A stretch of 31,011 nucleotides of DNA from a virus. The DNA lies in IMG/VR virus record IMGVR_UViG_3300025645_000297, positions 1 to 31,011 of that record; one strand, written 5' to 3'. Each line of letters starts with the position of its first letter. The first letter of the stretch is position 1. This document shows, in pieces, positions 5,667 through 12,347 of the stretch. Below the pieces are notes generated by a model. It was not told where the DNA came from and did no database searches. It was given only the letters and a program-made list of their open reading frames with translations. A program made the translations under genes and the position numbers.

Positions 5667-6053
5667 ATGAATATAGAAAAATTAACAGCACTTTGGAAAA
5701 AATACGGATTAAGTAAAGAAGATGGTTTTAAGCATCAGCATTACACAATTATAACACGTTCTGGAATTGATAAAATACAAGCGATTGAAAAAATATTTAT
5801 AGATTACGATGTTATAAAATGTGAACCTAATTTTGCAGTAGTTAAAGCAAATGCAAAAAAAGGCGATGCTAATATACAAACGTTTGGAAGTGCTATAAAA
5901 GGCGCATCATTTAAAGATGGTAATACAAATTCTTGGTATGTTATGGAAATGGCAGAAAAACGTGCAATGAGTAGAGCAGTTTTAAAACTAACTGGGTTCT
6001 ATGAGTTAGGTGTATTTGGTGAAGATGAAAGCGAAGATTTTAAACGCAAGTAA
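5667..6053 (+). CDS. Putative single-strand annealing/recombination-like protein (128 aa)
   Basis: The 128-residue product starts MNIEKLTALWKKYGLSKEDG and has a central beta-rich part (IFIDYDVIKCEPNFAVVKAN) followed by the helix EMAEKRAMSRAVLKLTGFY and an acidic end (GEDESEDF). A helix of the type xxAExRAxxRAxxxLxG after a beta-sheet is typical of the core of ERF/Rad52-like single-strand annealing proteins, and its neighbours (SSB, HNH, RusA) fit a recombination module. The assignment is by motif shape only, and the protein is shorter than most family members. Its stop overlaps the next start (TAATG). Confidence 0.4.
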   Translation: MNIEKLTALWKKYGLSKEDGFKHQHYTIITRSGIDKIQAIEKIFIDYDVIKCEPNFAVVKANAKKGDANIQTFGSAIKGASFKDGNTNSWYVMEMAEKRAMSRAVLKLTGFYELGVFGEDESEDFKRK

Positions 6054-6349
6054 TGAACGATATATTAACTAAAATTACAGACATCATAGAAACGTACGAA
6101 AGTGGTGCTTTTAAAGATTTACACGTTATGCATAGAGAGTTGACGTGTAATATCTTTAAGCTATCATTAGAGCAGGTTAAAGCACACCAGAATTATAATA
6201 AACAATACTATTTATCAGAACATAAAACAAACGCAGCCAAAGAGCGAGAATGTGATAAGTTAATTCCAGAATTATATCTTTGTCGCAAAGTAATGGAAAC
6301 AGCAAAGGGTGTTAGTATAGCGATGGGTTATGAGATTAAAATGAATTAA
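6053..6349 (+). CDS. Helical phage protein of unknown function (98 aa)
   Basis: A 98-residue all-helical protein overlapping the previous stop by one base. YLSEHKTNAAKERECDKLIP followed by ELYLCRKVMETAKGVSIAMG resembles small conserved phage proteins found next to annealing or SSB genes; their function is not known to me. A strong Shine-Dalgarno-like AGGAGG follows the stop directly, belonging to the next leader. Confidence 0.55.
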   Translation: MNDILTKITDIIETYESGAFKDLHVMHRELTCNIFKLSLEQVKAHQNYNKQYYLSEHKTNAAKERECDKLIPELYLCRKVMETAKGVSIAMGYEIKMN

Positions 6350-6432
6350 AGGAGGTTAAAAAAATGAAAATCTTTACTTGTCGGTAAGGTAGCTATTGTT
6401 AATGATTGATTCAAAGCGTGAATTTTAACCTT
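6350..6432 (+). promoter_or_regulatory. Leader with rare strong Shine-Dalgarno, 7-codon ORF and matching anti-SD segment
   Basis: AAAGGAGGTTAAAAAAATG gives a strong ribosome site before a 7-codon ORF (6364-6387, MKIFTCR). AGGTTAAAA (6353-6361), which includes part of the SD, is perfectly complementary to TTTTAACCT (6423-6431), so a hairpin of about 80 nt could hide the SD. The rest of the 175-bp gap (6350-6524) holds an A/T-rich stretch, a short AATAG/CTATT stem with a T-run near 6472-6494, and the 9-bp tandem repeats. Confidence 0.4.
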
Positions 6433-6492
6433 ATATTTACCATTGGACACGCAAATTAACATAAGACTGACTAATAGGAAAGACTATTTTTT

Positions 6493-6519
6493 TTAAATAA
6501 ATTAAATAAATTAAATAAA
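6493..6519 (+). repeat. Three tandem copies of TTAAATAAA
   Basis: Three exact 9-bp units lie just ahead of the 99-aa gene start at 6525, in its 5' leader. This may be a slippage-prone A/T tract that gives an unstructured ribosome-entry region. Confidence 0.8.
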
Positions 6520-6524
6520 TAAAA

Positions 6525-6824
6525 ATGGAATTAAAAACAGAACAACAAGTAATTGATTTAGTAGGAAAAGAAACTACTTTAAAATTTGATTTTATGTCAG
6601 ATGAAGTTATGACTTACACAACATTAGTGCCTTTTATAAAAGATGGTATGGTTAGAAATTATAAGATTAGTTTTTTTTATGAGGAACTTCAAGATATTTT
6701 TTGCTACGATAATTTATCTAATTTTTTGAGTAATTTTCAAATCTTTGAACTTATTGAGCAAGATGAGTGTTGTAAAGGAAATGAAACAGTATTATATCAT
6801 AACAAATATAAAGGCAATGAGTAA
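6525..6824 (+). CDS. Hypothetical protein (99 aa)
   Basis: A 99-residue acidic protein with alternating beta and helical stretches (KFDFMSDEVMTYTTLVPFIK, YKISFFYEELQDIFCYDNLS). No family recognised. The last 8 bp (ATGAGTAA) contain the start of the GIY-YIG gene. Because a homing endonuclease follows directly, this gene may have been altered or carried in along with it. Confidence 0.55.
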   Translation: MELKTEQQVIDLVGKETTLKFDFMSDEVMTYTTLVPFIKDGMVRNYKISFFYEELQDIFCYDNLSNFLSNFQIFELIEQDECCKGNETVLYHNKYKGNE

Positions 6825-7347
6825 TATTAAAACTTATCCAAACAATGATATTTTTAACGAAAGTTTTGTTATTTATCAAATTGAAAATGATATAACAAAA
6901 GATGCTTATGTAGGATATACAACTGTTAAATTAAAAACTAGATATGCAAATCATAATGGTTGTCATAGTAATAGTAAATATTCTAACAGTAAAAATAGAA
7001 CAACTTTGTATTTAGATTTTAAAAAGTATGGAAAAGAAAATTTTACAATGTCTATACTTAAAAGATGTAATACAAAAGAGGAACTTATTTTAAAAGAAAA
7101 GGAATATCAAAAGCAAAAAAAGTACATTAACTATAATAAAAACTTGTTACAAAGAGATACTAGGAGTGGTAAAAATAAAGGCAAGGTTATTCAATTAACT
7201 GATTCAAATGGTAACGTTTTATTGTTTAATAAACCTATTGATGTTGCTAAAAAATTTAACGTTCATCGCTCAAGCATTTTAAAAGCAATAAGTAATAATT
7301 ATAGGTTTTTAAGAAAATATAATGCTAAATTTATAACAATTAAATAA
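6817..7347 (+). CDS. GIY-YIG homing endonuclease with IENR1/NUMOD-type C-terminal domain
   Basis: From the ATG at 6817 the protein has 176 residues. FVIYQIE (17-23) and YVGYT (31-35) are the GIY and YIG strands, R42 fits the catalytic arginine, and E94 or E96 in ILKEKEY the metal-binding glutamate. Residues about 113-160 (VIQLTDSNGNVLLFNKPIDV, then a helix-turn-helix with HRSSILKAISN) match intron-encoded nuclease repeat DNA-binding modules. The frame extends up to 6745, but that part lies inside the preceding gene. The gene is free-standing between the 99-aa gene and the SSB gene, so it is probably a selfish mobile gene that cuts a related phage locus lacking it. Confidence 0.85.
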   Translation: MSNIKTYPNNDIFNESFVIYQIENDITKDAYVGYTTVKLKTRYANHNGCHSNSKYSNSKNRTTLYLDFKKYGKENFTMSILKRCNTKEELILKEKEYQKQKKYINYNKNLLQRDTRSGKNKGKVIQLTDSNGNVLLFNKPIDVAKKFNVHRSSILKAISNNYRFLRKYNAKFITIK

Positions 7348-7353
7348 ATAAAC

Positions 7354-7734
7354 ATGAGTAACAAAGTAACAGGTAAAATAGTAGAGATACTAGAAACACA
7401 AAAAGGAACTAGCAACGCTGGTAAAGAATGGCAAAAATTAACATTCGCTATTGATACTGGCGAACAGTACAATAACATACTAGCGTTTGAAGTATTTGGT
7501 GATGAAAAGGTAGAAAACTTTAACAAATACAATAAGGTAGGTAGAAACGTAGAAGTAGAGTTTAATCTTAGTTCTAACAAATGGAAAGATAAATACTTTA
7601 CTTCTGCATCAGCTTGGAAAATAAGCAAAGCAAATGATACAGAAACAGCAATTGCACAAGCTACTGCGATGGTAGATAAAGTATTTGCACCAGCAGATAA
7701 TTTAAATTCACCACAAGACGATTTACCGTTTTAA
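7354..7734 (+). CDS. DUF3127-type single-stranded DNA-binding protein
   Basis: The 126-residue product starts MSNKVTGKIVEILETQKGTS, with AGKEWQKLTFAIDTGEQYNN and KYFTSASAWKI further on, the pattern of the DUF3127 family, an OB-fold group of Bacteroidota. It ends in a flexible acidic tail closing with DDLPF, the partner-binding tip seen in SSBs. It probably coats phage ssDNA during replication and recombination. It sits 6 bp after the homing endonuclease stop and directly before the HNH gene (TAA|ATG), within the recombination module. Confidence 0.85.
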   Translation: MSNKVTGKIVEILETQKGTSNAGKEWQKLTFAIDTGEQYNNILAFEVFGDEKVENFNKYNKVGRNVEVEFNLSSNKWKDKYFTSASAWKISKANDTETAIAQATAMVDKVFAPADNLNSPQDDLPF

Positions 7735-8016
7735 ATGAACACTTACAGCGATAGCAAAGGCAAACGTTATACCACACCACAAATTGAGCAACGCATTAAA
7801 AAGGCTGCGCTTGAATTGTTAGAAATTCAGTTTATAGAACATGGTTATAATTTTTGCCAATGCTGTTTGCGTAATGATGACAAGCCAATAGATGTTAGCC
7901 ACACTATAAGTCGTAAAAAAGCTAAAGAAGATGGTAATGTTGAGATATTATGGGATTACGATAACTTAGAAATACTTGGTAGAAGATGCCACAAAATCAA
8001 AGACAAATTAATATAA
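7735..8016 (+). CDS. HNH/Zn-finger-type nuclease-like protein (93 aa)
   Basis: The 93-residue protein has a cysteine cluster (C41, C43, C44) and VSHTISRKKA with H56, then WDYDNLEILGRRCHKIKD with N77 and the C85-H86 pair. This spacing of Cys pair, His, Asn and Cys-His resembles a compact HNH (beta-beta-alpha-metal) fold, related in layout to NinG/Rap-type recombination endonucleases. The role is inferred as DNA processing, in line with the RusA gene that overlaps its last 31 bp. It directly follows the SSB stop. Confidence 0.6.
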   Translation: MNTYSDSKGKRYTTPQIEQRIKKAALELLEIQFIEHGYNFCQCCLRNDDKPIDVSHTISRKKAKEDGNVEILWDYDNLEILGRRCHKIKDKLI

Positions 8017-8324
8017 AACCTTTATCGGTTAATCAAGCGTGGGCAGGTCGTAGATTTAAAACACCTAAATACAAAGCGTTTGAAAAAGAAATGCTTTTAA
8101 TCTTACCTAATATTAAAATCGATTTAAATGCACGTTTAAGATTAGATGTAGTATTTGGATATAGTAGTAGAGCTTCTGATATAGATAATGGCTTAAAACC
8201 GTTACTAGATTGTTTACAAAAGAAGTTAGGCATAAACGATAACAAGATATACGAGTTAAACGTAAAAAAAGACATAGTTAAAAAGGGTAAAGATTTTATA
8301 AAATTTGAAATAATAGAACTATAA
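7986..8324 (+). CDS. rusA: RusA-like Holliday junction resolvase
   Basis: The 112-residue protein has the short RusA layout: LSVNQAWAGRRF near the start (RusA SVN motif), then ASDIDNGLKPLLDCLQ with D65, D67, K71 and D75, then GINDNKIYELNVKKD with D85, the acidic residues that bind the catalytic metals. It would cut four-way junctions arising in phage recombination or before packaging. The ATG at 7986 is the only good start and overlaps the HNH gene by 31 bp. It is the last gene of the first early operon; a probable terminator follows. Confidence 0.85.
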   Translation: MPQNQRQINIKPLSVNQAWAGRRFKTPKYKAFEKEMLLILPNIKIDLNARLRLDVVFGYSSRASDIDNGLKPLLDCLQKKLGINDNKIYELNVKKDIVKKGKDFIKFEIIEL

Positions 8325-8329
8325 AATGC

Positions 8330-8379
8330 AAGGGGTGTCTAAATTAATATTAATATTTCTTTAAATTCTAACGCCCTTT
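8330..8379 (+). terminator. Probable terminator of the first early operon
   Basis: AAGGGGTGT (8330-8338) pairs with ACGCCCTTT (8371-8379) with one bulged G and one G-U pair, enclosing an A/T-rich, partly self-complementary loop. It starts 6 bp after the RusA stop and is followed by GTTATTTTATTT. Confidence 0.45.
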
Positions 8380-8392
8380 GTTATTTTATTTG

Positions 8393-8400
8393 TATATTTG
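8393..8400 (+). promoter_or_regulatory. -7 box ahead of the structured leader and replication operon
   Basis: TATATTTG, in the same 17-bp context (TTTATTTGTATATTTGC) as the early promoter at 4559-4575. Transcripts would begin near 8405, inside the leader structure. The first following start codon is at 8543, so a 5' region of about 140 nt holds no gene. No TTG is found at the -33 distance. Confidence 0.6.
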
Positions 8401-8401
8401 C

Positions 8402-8509
8402 GTTAAGTTACGCTTCGACAATATAGTAACTAAAAAAATAACACAAGCCTTATAATGATAGTGGAAGTCGAAGCCTACTTGATTTATGAGGCTTTTTGTA
8501 TAACTTAAC
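8402..8509 (+). ncRNA. Candidate structured leader or small RNA with attenuator-like alternative helices
   Basis: GTTAAGTTA (8402-8410) is complementary to TAACTTAAC (8501-8509). GCTTCGAC (8412-8419) pairs perfectly with GTCGAAGC (8467-8474). AAGCCT (8471-8476) pairs with AGGCTT (8489-8494), followed by a U-run (8493-8497), making an intrinsic terminator. The second and third helices share bases 8471-8474 and exclude each other, as in an antiterminator/terminator switch. A second AAGCCT copy (8445-8450) could also compete for AGGCTT. It could control the replication operon or yield a small RNA of about 95 nt. Confidence 0.55.
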
Positions 8510-8542
8510 TTTTGCTTGTTTTTAATAAAACATTCACGCATT

Positions 8543-8761
8543 ATGAGTAAACATAAAATAGTATTTCCTTGTGAAGAAAATTTAAACACATACTTGGAGG
8601 TTTCTGCGATGGAATCAAACACAGTTTTGATAGAAATTTATGAGTCTAATAAAAGTGAATTTGAATCATTATCACAAAGAATTTGGCTAGACAAAGCAAC
8701 TTCTATTAAATTAGTACGTGTATTAAAACATGAAATTTCTAAAATACAAGACAATGAATAG
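8543..8761 (+). CDS. Hypothetical protein (72 aa), first gene of the replication operon
   Basis: The ATG at 8543 gives 72 residues (MSKHKIVFPCEENLNTYLEV, later EIYESNKSEFESLSQRIWLD). A TTG-initiated extension upstream runs into the leader and is not needed. The predicted beta-beta-beta-helix shape and acidic character could fit a small replication-associated or anti-host protein; no family recognised. The last 8 bp overlap the initiator gene start. It follows the structured leader by about 35 bp. Confidence 0.6.
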   Translation: MSKHKIVFPCEENLNTYLEVSAMESNTVLIEIYESNKSEFESLSQRIWLDKATSIKLVRVLKHEISKIQDNE

Positions 8762-9449
8762 TTACGAACTTAGTAGAAAGTGGTTTGATTGGTGTTTTGA
8801 TAATGCCAGTAAGATAAGACCAATACATACAGCCTTATTTTTTTTTATAATAGAACATAACAACAGATTGGGTTGGAAAAAAGAGTTTGGTTTACCAAGA
8901 GATATGAGTATGGATGCAATAGGTGTTAAAAATAATAGGACATATTCTTCTGCATTTAATGACCTAGAAAATTGGGGTTTTATAAAAGTTATTGAGAGGT
9001 CAAAAAATCAGTATTCAGCAAACATAATATCAATATTTGGTTGTGTAAAAAATACACCAGCAACTACTTCGGCACTAGACGAAGCAATGCTAAAGCACTT
9101 ACATAAGCAAAGCATAAGCATTGCCCCTATAAATAAACCTAATAACATAGAAACAAACAACAAGGGTGTTGATGATTTTAAAATTAAATTAGATTTTGAT
9201 GCTATTGATGAATGGATTAAAGAAATTGGTAAATCACCTGTTTATCTTGATGGTCTTTATTCAAGTTTAAAGATTAAAAAAGGTAAGGTAAGTAGTTTAT
9301 TAGAAAAATTTAAAGCACATTTAAAAATGTTTCCTCAAAAACATGATAATTTTAGTAAATTTAAAAACCACTTTTCACATTGGGCAAAAACAGAAAAGGA
9401 TAGAGGAAGATTAACAGAATATGAAAAACAAACAGCAGGAGAGTTATGA
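8754..9449 (+). CDS. Phage replication initiator / replisome organizer with N-terminal winged helix
   Basis: From ATG 8754 the protein has 231 residues. The N-terminal 100 (MNSYELSRKWFDWCFDNASK, IRPIHTALFFFIIEHNNRLG, then SMDAIGVKNNRTYSSAFNDL and WGFIKVIERSKNQYSANII) form a winged-helix domain typical of Bacteroidota phage O-like replication proteins. The C-terminal part (IDEWIKEIGKSPVYLDGLYS, then a basic helical stretch) resembles the DUF7833-type domain of such proteins, probably for contact with the helicase or loader. It should bind the origin and recruit the ATPase encoded next, whose start overlaps its stop. The earlier ATG at 8730 lies deep in the preceding gene. Confidence 0.8.
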   Translation: MNSYELSRKWFDWCFDNASKIRPIHTALFFFIIEHNNRLGWKKEFGLPRDMSMDAIGVKNNRTYSSAFNDLENWGFIKVIERSKNQYSANIISIFGCVKNTPATTSALDEAMLKHLHKQSISIAPINKPNNIETNNKGVDDFKIKLDFDAIDEWIKEIGKSPVYLDGLYSSLKIKKGKVSSLLEKFKAHLKMFPQKHDNFSKFKNHFSHWAKTEKDRGRLTEYEKQTAGEL

Positions 9450-10261
9450 TTAAAAAACTAGACATAAAAGATTTTCAAGAAGAAATAACGTTTAATCCTG
9501 CTGATGTATTAAACGAAGCATTAATAAACCCAGAGGAAGAAATAACAAGACCACCAATAGCTATTAGCATAGGTTATAAATACGAAGAATTAGTACCTTT
9601 AGTAACTTTTGGAAATTTCTGTTGCATCGTCGGCGCAAGCAAGAGTATGAAATCGTTTTTAAAATCTGCGTTATTAGCGTGTTGCATCGGTGGTAAATCA
9701 CAACATTACTTTCCAGAAATTAAAGGGCATGACATCGCAGGTAAATACGTAATAGACATAGATACAGAGCAAGGTAAATACCACGTTCAACGAGTTGTTA
9801 AGCGTGTTAATACTATGGTCGGGCAAATATATCAAGGATATAAAGGTTTAGCGTTAAGACCTAACACACCAAAAGAAAGAGTGGCATTCATTGAATGGAT
9901 ATTAACAGAAAGTGAATTTTCTGGTAAGATTGCAGTTCTTAGTATTGATGGCGTTGCTGATTTAATTGAAGATGTAAACGATTTAAAAACATCAAATGAA
10001 ATTACGCAAAAACTAATGACATGGTCAAATGATTATAACATAGCAATTATTACTATATTGCATAAGAATTTTGATAGTTCAAAACCTACTGGTCATTTAG
10101 GTTCAGCAGTTTTAAAGAAAGCAGAAACAACCGTATTTGTAAACAAAGAAAATGACATAGTAACGGTAACAGCTAAATATTCAAGAAACATACCTTTTGA
10201 TGATTTTCAATTTAGTGTAGATGAAAAAGGAATACCATTTGAAACACAAAAACCATTTTAA
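9446..10261 (+). CDS. RepA-like AAA/RecA-fold replicative ATPase
   Basis: The 271-residue product has a Walker A motif GASKSMKS at residues 63-70 and a Walker B strand KIAVLSIDG with D168, followed by a conserved GSAVLKKAETTVFV stretch near the end of the core. This is the layout of RepA/AAA_25 helicase-type ATPases found beside phage initiators; it lacks a DnaB N-terminal domain. It probably acts as helicase or helicase loader at the phage origin. Start and preceding stop overlap as ATGA. Confidence 0.8.
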   Translation: MIKKLDIKDFQEEITFNPADVLNEALINPEEEITRPPIAISIGYKYEELVPLVTFGNFCCIVGASKSMKSFLKSALLACCIGGKSQHYFPEIKGHDIAGKYVIDIDTEQGKYHVQRVVKRVNTMVGQIYQGYKGLALRPNTPKERVAFIEWILTESEFSGKIAVLSIDGVADLIEDVNDLKTSNEITQKLMTWSNDYNIAIITILHKNFDSSKPTGHLGSAVLKKAETTVFVNKENDIVTVTAKYSRNIPFDDFQFSVDEKGIPFETQKPF

Positions 10262-10262
10262 T

Positions 10263-10715
10263 ATGAGTACAATAAACAAAGCAATAAAGCATTTTGAATG
10301 GAAATTAACAAAACATTGGAAGCCAACAGATAAAGATTTAGAAGCCTATAATGAAATCGTAGAGTTTACAGAAGCAAAACTTAAACAACAGTATAACGAT
10401 AACCAACTATTCGCAAAGTTGTATATTAGTTTCTACGGTGAACTAATTAAATACTACGATACAACGGTATTTGATAACACACCACAAAAAGCACTGCATA
10501 AAATACTAGATACACCAATAGAAAATTTAATACAGAAGTTTTTAGATAAAGTTAATTTGCAAGAACAAACATTACAACATCGCAAAACAAACGGTATAAA
10601 GCACCCACGAATAGTAAGCACCGAAGATATAGATTTAGATGCAGAAGCTATGACATACCAAGAAACAGAAGATAATTTAACCGCTATGATAAACATGGCA
10701 CTAACAAAATACTAA
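10263..10715 (+). CDS. Hypothetical replication-operon protein (150 aa)
   Basis: ATG at 10263 is one base past the ATPase stop; the frame stays open upstream to 10221, but that part lies inside the ATPase gene. The 150-residue, largely helical acidic protein starts MSTINKAIKHFEWKLTKHWK and contains NTPQKALHKILDTPIENLIQ and TMTYQETEDN-like acidic stretches near the end. No family recognised. The stop is immediately followed by the next ATG, so it belongs to the replication operon. Confidence 0.6.
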   Translation: MSTINKAIKHFEWKLTKHWKPTDKDLEAYNEIVEFTEAKLKQQYNDNQLFAKLYISFYGELIKYYDTTVFDNTPQKALHKILDTPIENLIQKFLDKVNLQEQTLQHRKTNGIKHPRIVSTEDIDLDAEAMTYQETEDNLTAMINMALTKY

Positions 10716-11270
10716 ATGGAACTACAAGAATTAAAAAACAAATTGGATAAATTTTACGGATTTGATATATCTACAAAATCAAGGGTAGCAAAATATGTAA
10801 AAGCCAGAAGCGTATACTACAAGATAATAACAACACAGTTATTAGGTTATACATTTGAATCAATAGGAAAGTCAATCGGTAGAAACCATGCCACAGTTAT
10901 ACATGGCTTAAAAACATTTGAAGGCTATTATTTAATCGATATACATTTTAAAAAAACATATCACCAATTCTTAAATGATTTAAATGATACTGATTTTATA
11001 GCAATAGAACCAGTTAACAATGAAGAAATAGAAGAACTAAAAAAGCAATATCAAAAAAAGATAATTGATTTACAATGTAGGATACATAATTTAGAAAAGC
11101 AAAACAAACACGCTAACAATACACACGTTGATTTTAAGCCACTATTTGAATTAAATGATAAGGAAGTATTAGATTTTATAGAAACACGCTTAAAACCGTA
11201 TCTAAATATGATTAAAAGTAAAAAGATGCACAAAGAAATAATAGAGGTTGTTGGTGCAAGACTTAGGTAA
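10716..11270 (+). CDS. DnaA domain IV-like DNA-binding protein with coiled coil
   Basis: The first 70 residues contain SRVAKYVKARSVYYKIITTQ, then YTFESIGKSIGRNHATVIHG (45-64), which matches the helix-turn-helix and DnaA signature of the bacterial initiator's C-terminal domain (GR-x-H-x-TV-x-H). No AAA domain is present; instead a coiled-coil segment (about 101-130, EEIEELKKQYQKKIIDLQ) and a helical tail follow. The protein may bind DnaA boxes on phage or host DNA and act as an origin-marking or host-replication-blocking factor; both are inference. It starts directly at the preceding stop. Confidence 0.78.
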   Translation: MELQELKNKLDKFYGFDISTKSRVAKYVKARSVYYKIITTQLLGYTFESIGKSIGRNHATVIHGLKTFEGYYLIDIHFKKTYHQFLNDLNDTDFIAIEPVNNEEIEELKKQYQKKIIDLQCRIHNLEKQNKHANNTHVDFKPLFELNDKEVLDFIETRLKPYLNMIKSKKMHKEIIEVVGARLR

Positions 11271-11300
11271 ATAAAAAATAATTTGTATATTTATCGAAAT

Positions 11301-11828
11301 ATGAATATATTATCACTAGCTTATAAGTATCACAGCGACTGGCTTAATATAGCCAAGTCAATAGTAAAGAATGACTTTGCCGAAGATATTGTGCAGGAAT
11401 TTTATATTAAATTAGATAAGTATGCGAAGTATGAAATGTTTATTTTTGCAGATGGTAGCGTAAATAAAACCTATGCTTACATGATACTTCGGTCTATTTG
11501 TTTAAACTATCTTAAAGAAAAAAATAAGTATTGCAAAGTAGATTTACATGATGGTTACAGCATAGATGAAAATGATATTGAAGCAAAAGAAGCCATTGAA
11601 AAGATTTATACTAAAATAGATAACGAATTAAAAAACTGGCATTGGTACGATAAAGATTTATTTAAAATTTATAAAGACGAAAACATATCTATTCGTAAGT
11701 TAGCAAAAGAAACAACGATTAGTAGTTCTTCTATATTTCATACCTTAAAAAGTTGTAAAGAAAAGATAAAAGATAAATTTTCAGAAGATTACCAGGATTA
11801 TTTAAATCAAGATTATGAACGAATTTAA
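11301..11828 (+). CDS. Small sigma-70/ECF-like sigma factor
   Basis: With ATG 11301 the product has 175 residues. WLNIAKSIVKNDFAEDIVQE (about 14-33) and the following FYIKLDKY match sigma region 2 (core binding and -10 recognition), and KDLFKIYKDENISIRKLAKE with ISSSSIFHTLKSCKEKIKDK matches the region 4 helix-turn-helix. Length and two-domain layout fit ECF sigma factors. A weak -7-like TATATTTA lies at 11286-11293, just upstream; the TTG extension from 11283 overlaps it and is rejected. Located at the border of replication and packaging genes, it probably directs late transcription. It overlaps the next gene by 14 bp. Confidence 0.8.
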   Translation: MNILSLAYKYHSDWLNIAKSIVKNDFAEDIVQEFYIKLDKYAKYEMFIFADGSVNKTYAYMILRSICLNYLKEKNKYCKVDLHDGYSIDENDIEAKEAIEKIYTKIDNELKNWHWYDKDLFKIYKDENISIRKLAKETTISSSSIFHTLKSCKEKIKDKFSEDYQDYLNQDYERI

Positions 11829-12216
11829 AGGCGACAAACGCACAAAGGAATACAAAGAATGGAAAGCCAAGTTTGAAAACAAATCAAAAGGCTTAGGCGA
11901 TGATATTGCTAAATTTACAAAAGCTACTGGTATAGACAAGGTAGTAAAAGCAATAGCACCAGATTGTGGTTGTGATAAACGACAAGACTTACTCAACAAG
12001 AAAGTACAATACAAAATAGTGAACTGCCTTAATCAAGAAGATTACGAATACCTAGATAACATATTTAAACTTGCTAAGAAAGTTACACCAAAACAACAGC
12101 ATAGAATGAAAGACATATATCAAAAGACTTTTAATCGTAAAGTAGTTAGCAGTTGTTTAACGTGTTCGTTTATCAAATCAATTTACAATCCTTTAAAAAA
12201 ATTGTATGAGAACTAA
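11815..12216 (+). CDS. Conserved-type phage protein with cysteine motifs (133 aa), unknown function
   Basis: The basic 133-residue protein has KGLGDDIAKFTKATGIDKVV then APDCGCDKRQDLLNKK (a CxC near residue 50) and near the end SSCLTCSFIKSIYN (CxxC). The four cysteines could bind zinc. Its constant place ahead of the terminase genes in related Bacteroidota phages, as I remember them, hints at packaging or late regulation, but the function is unknown. It overlaps the sigma gene by 14 bp and the next ORF by 11 bp. Confidence 0.6.
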   Translation: MNEFKGDKRTKEYKEWKAKFENKSKGLGDDIAKFTKATGIDKVVKAIAPDCGCDKRQDLLNKKVQYKIVNCLNQEDYEYLDNIFKLAKKVTPKQQHRMKDIYQKTFNRKVVSSCLTCSFIKSIYNPLKKLYEN

Positions 12217-12331
12217 GAAAGTGACACAAGAACAAAGGATAGCAAGATTGGAAAAGGTAGTGTTTCAATTATTTGCAACTAATAAAATGATACAAGACGA
12301 ATTAAAATTATTGCAGGATAAAATCAAATAG
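12206..12331 (+). CDS. Tiny coiled-coil protein (41 aa)
   Basis: ATG at 12206 overlaps the previous gene by 11 bp. The 41 residues (MRTKKVTQEQRIARLEKVVF, QLFATNKMIQDELKLLQDKI) form one continuous amphipathic helix with heptad leucine/isoleucine spacing, likely a coiled coil. It could be an assembly or anchoring peptide next to the terminase; function unknown. Confidence 0.5.
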   Translation: MRTKKVTQEQRIARLEKVVFQLFATNKMIQDELKLLQDKIK

Positions 12332-12347
12332 TTAAATTCTATTAGAA

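Noticed and set aside
6745-6816. Upstream extension of the GIY-YIG gene
   Set aside because: It lies inside the preceding 99-aa gene in another frame, and the GIY-YIG domain is complete from the ATG at 6817.
8516-8542. TTG-started extension of the 72-aa protein
   Set aside because: An ATG at 8543 is available, and the extension adds only residues encoded by the end of the structured leader.
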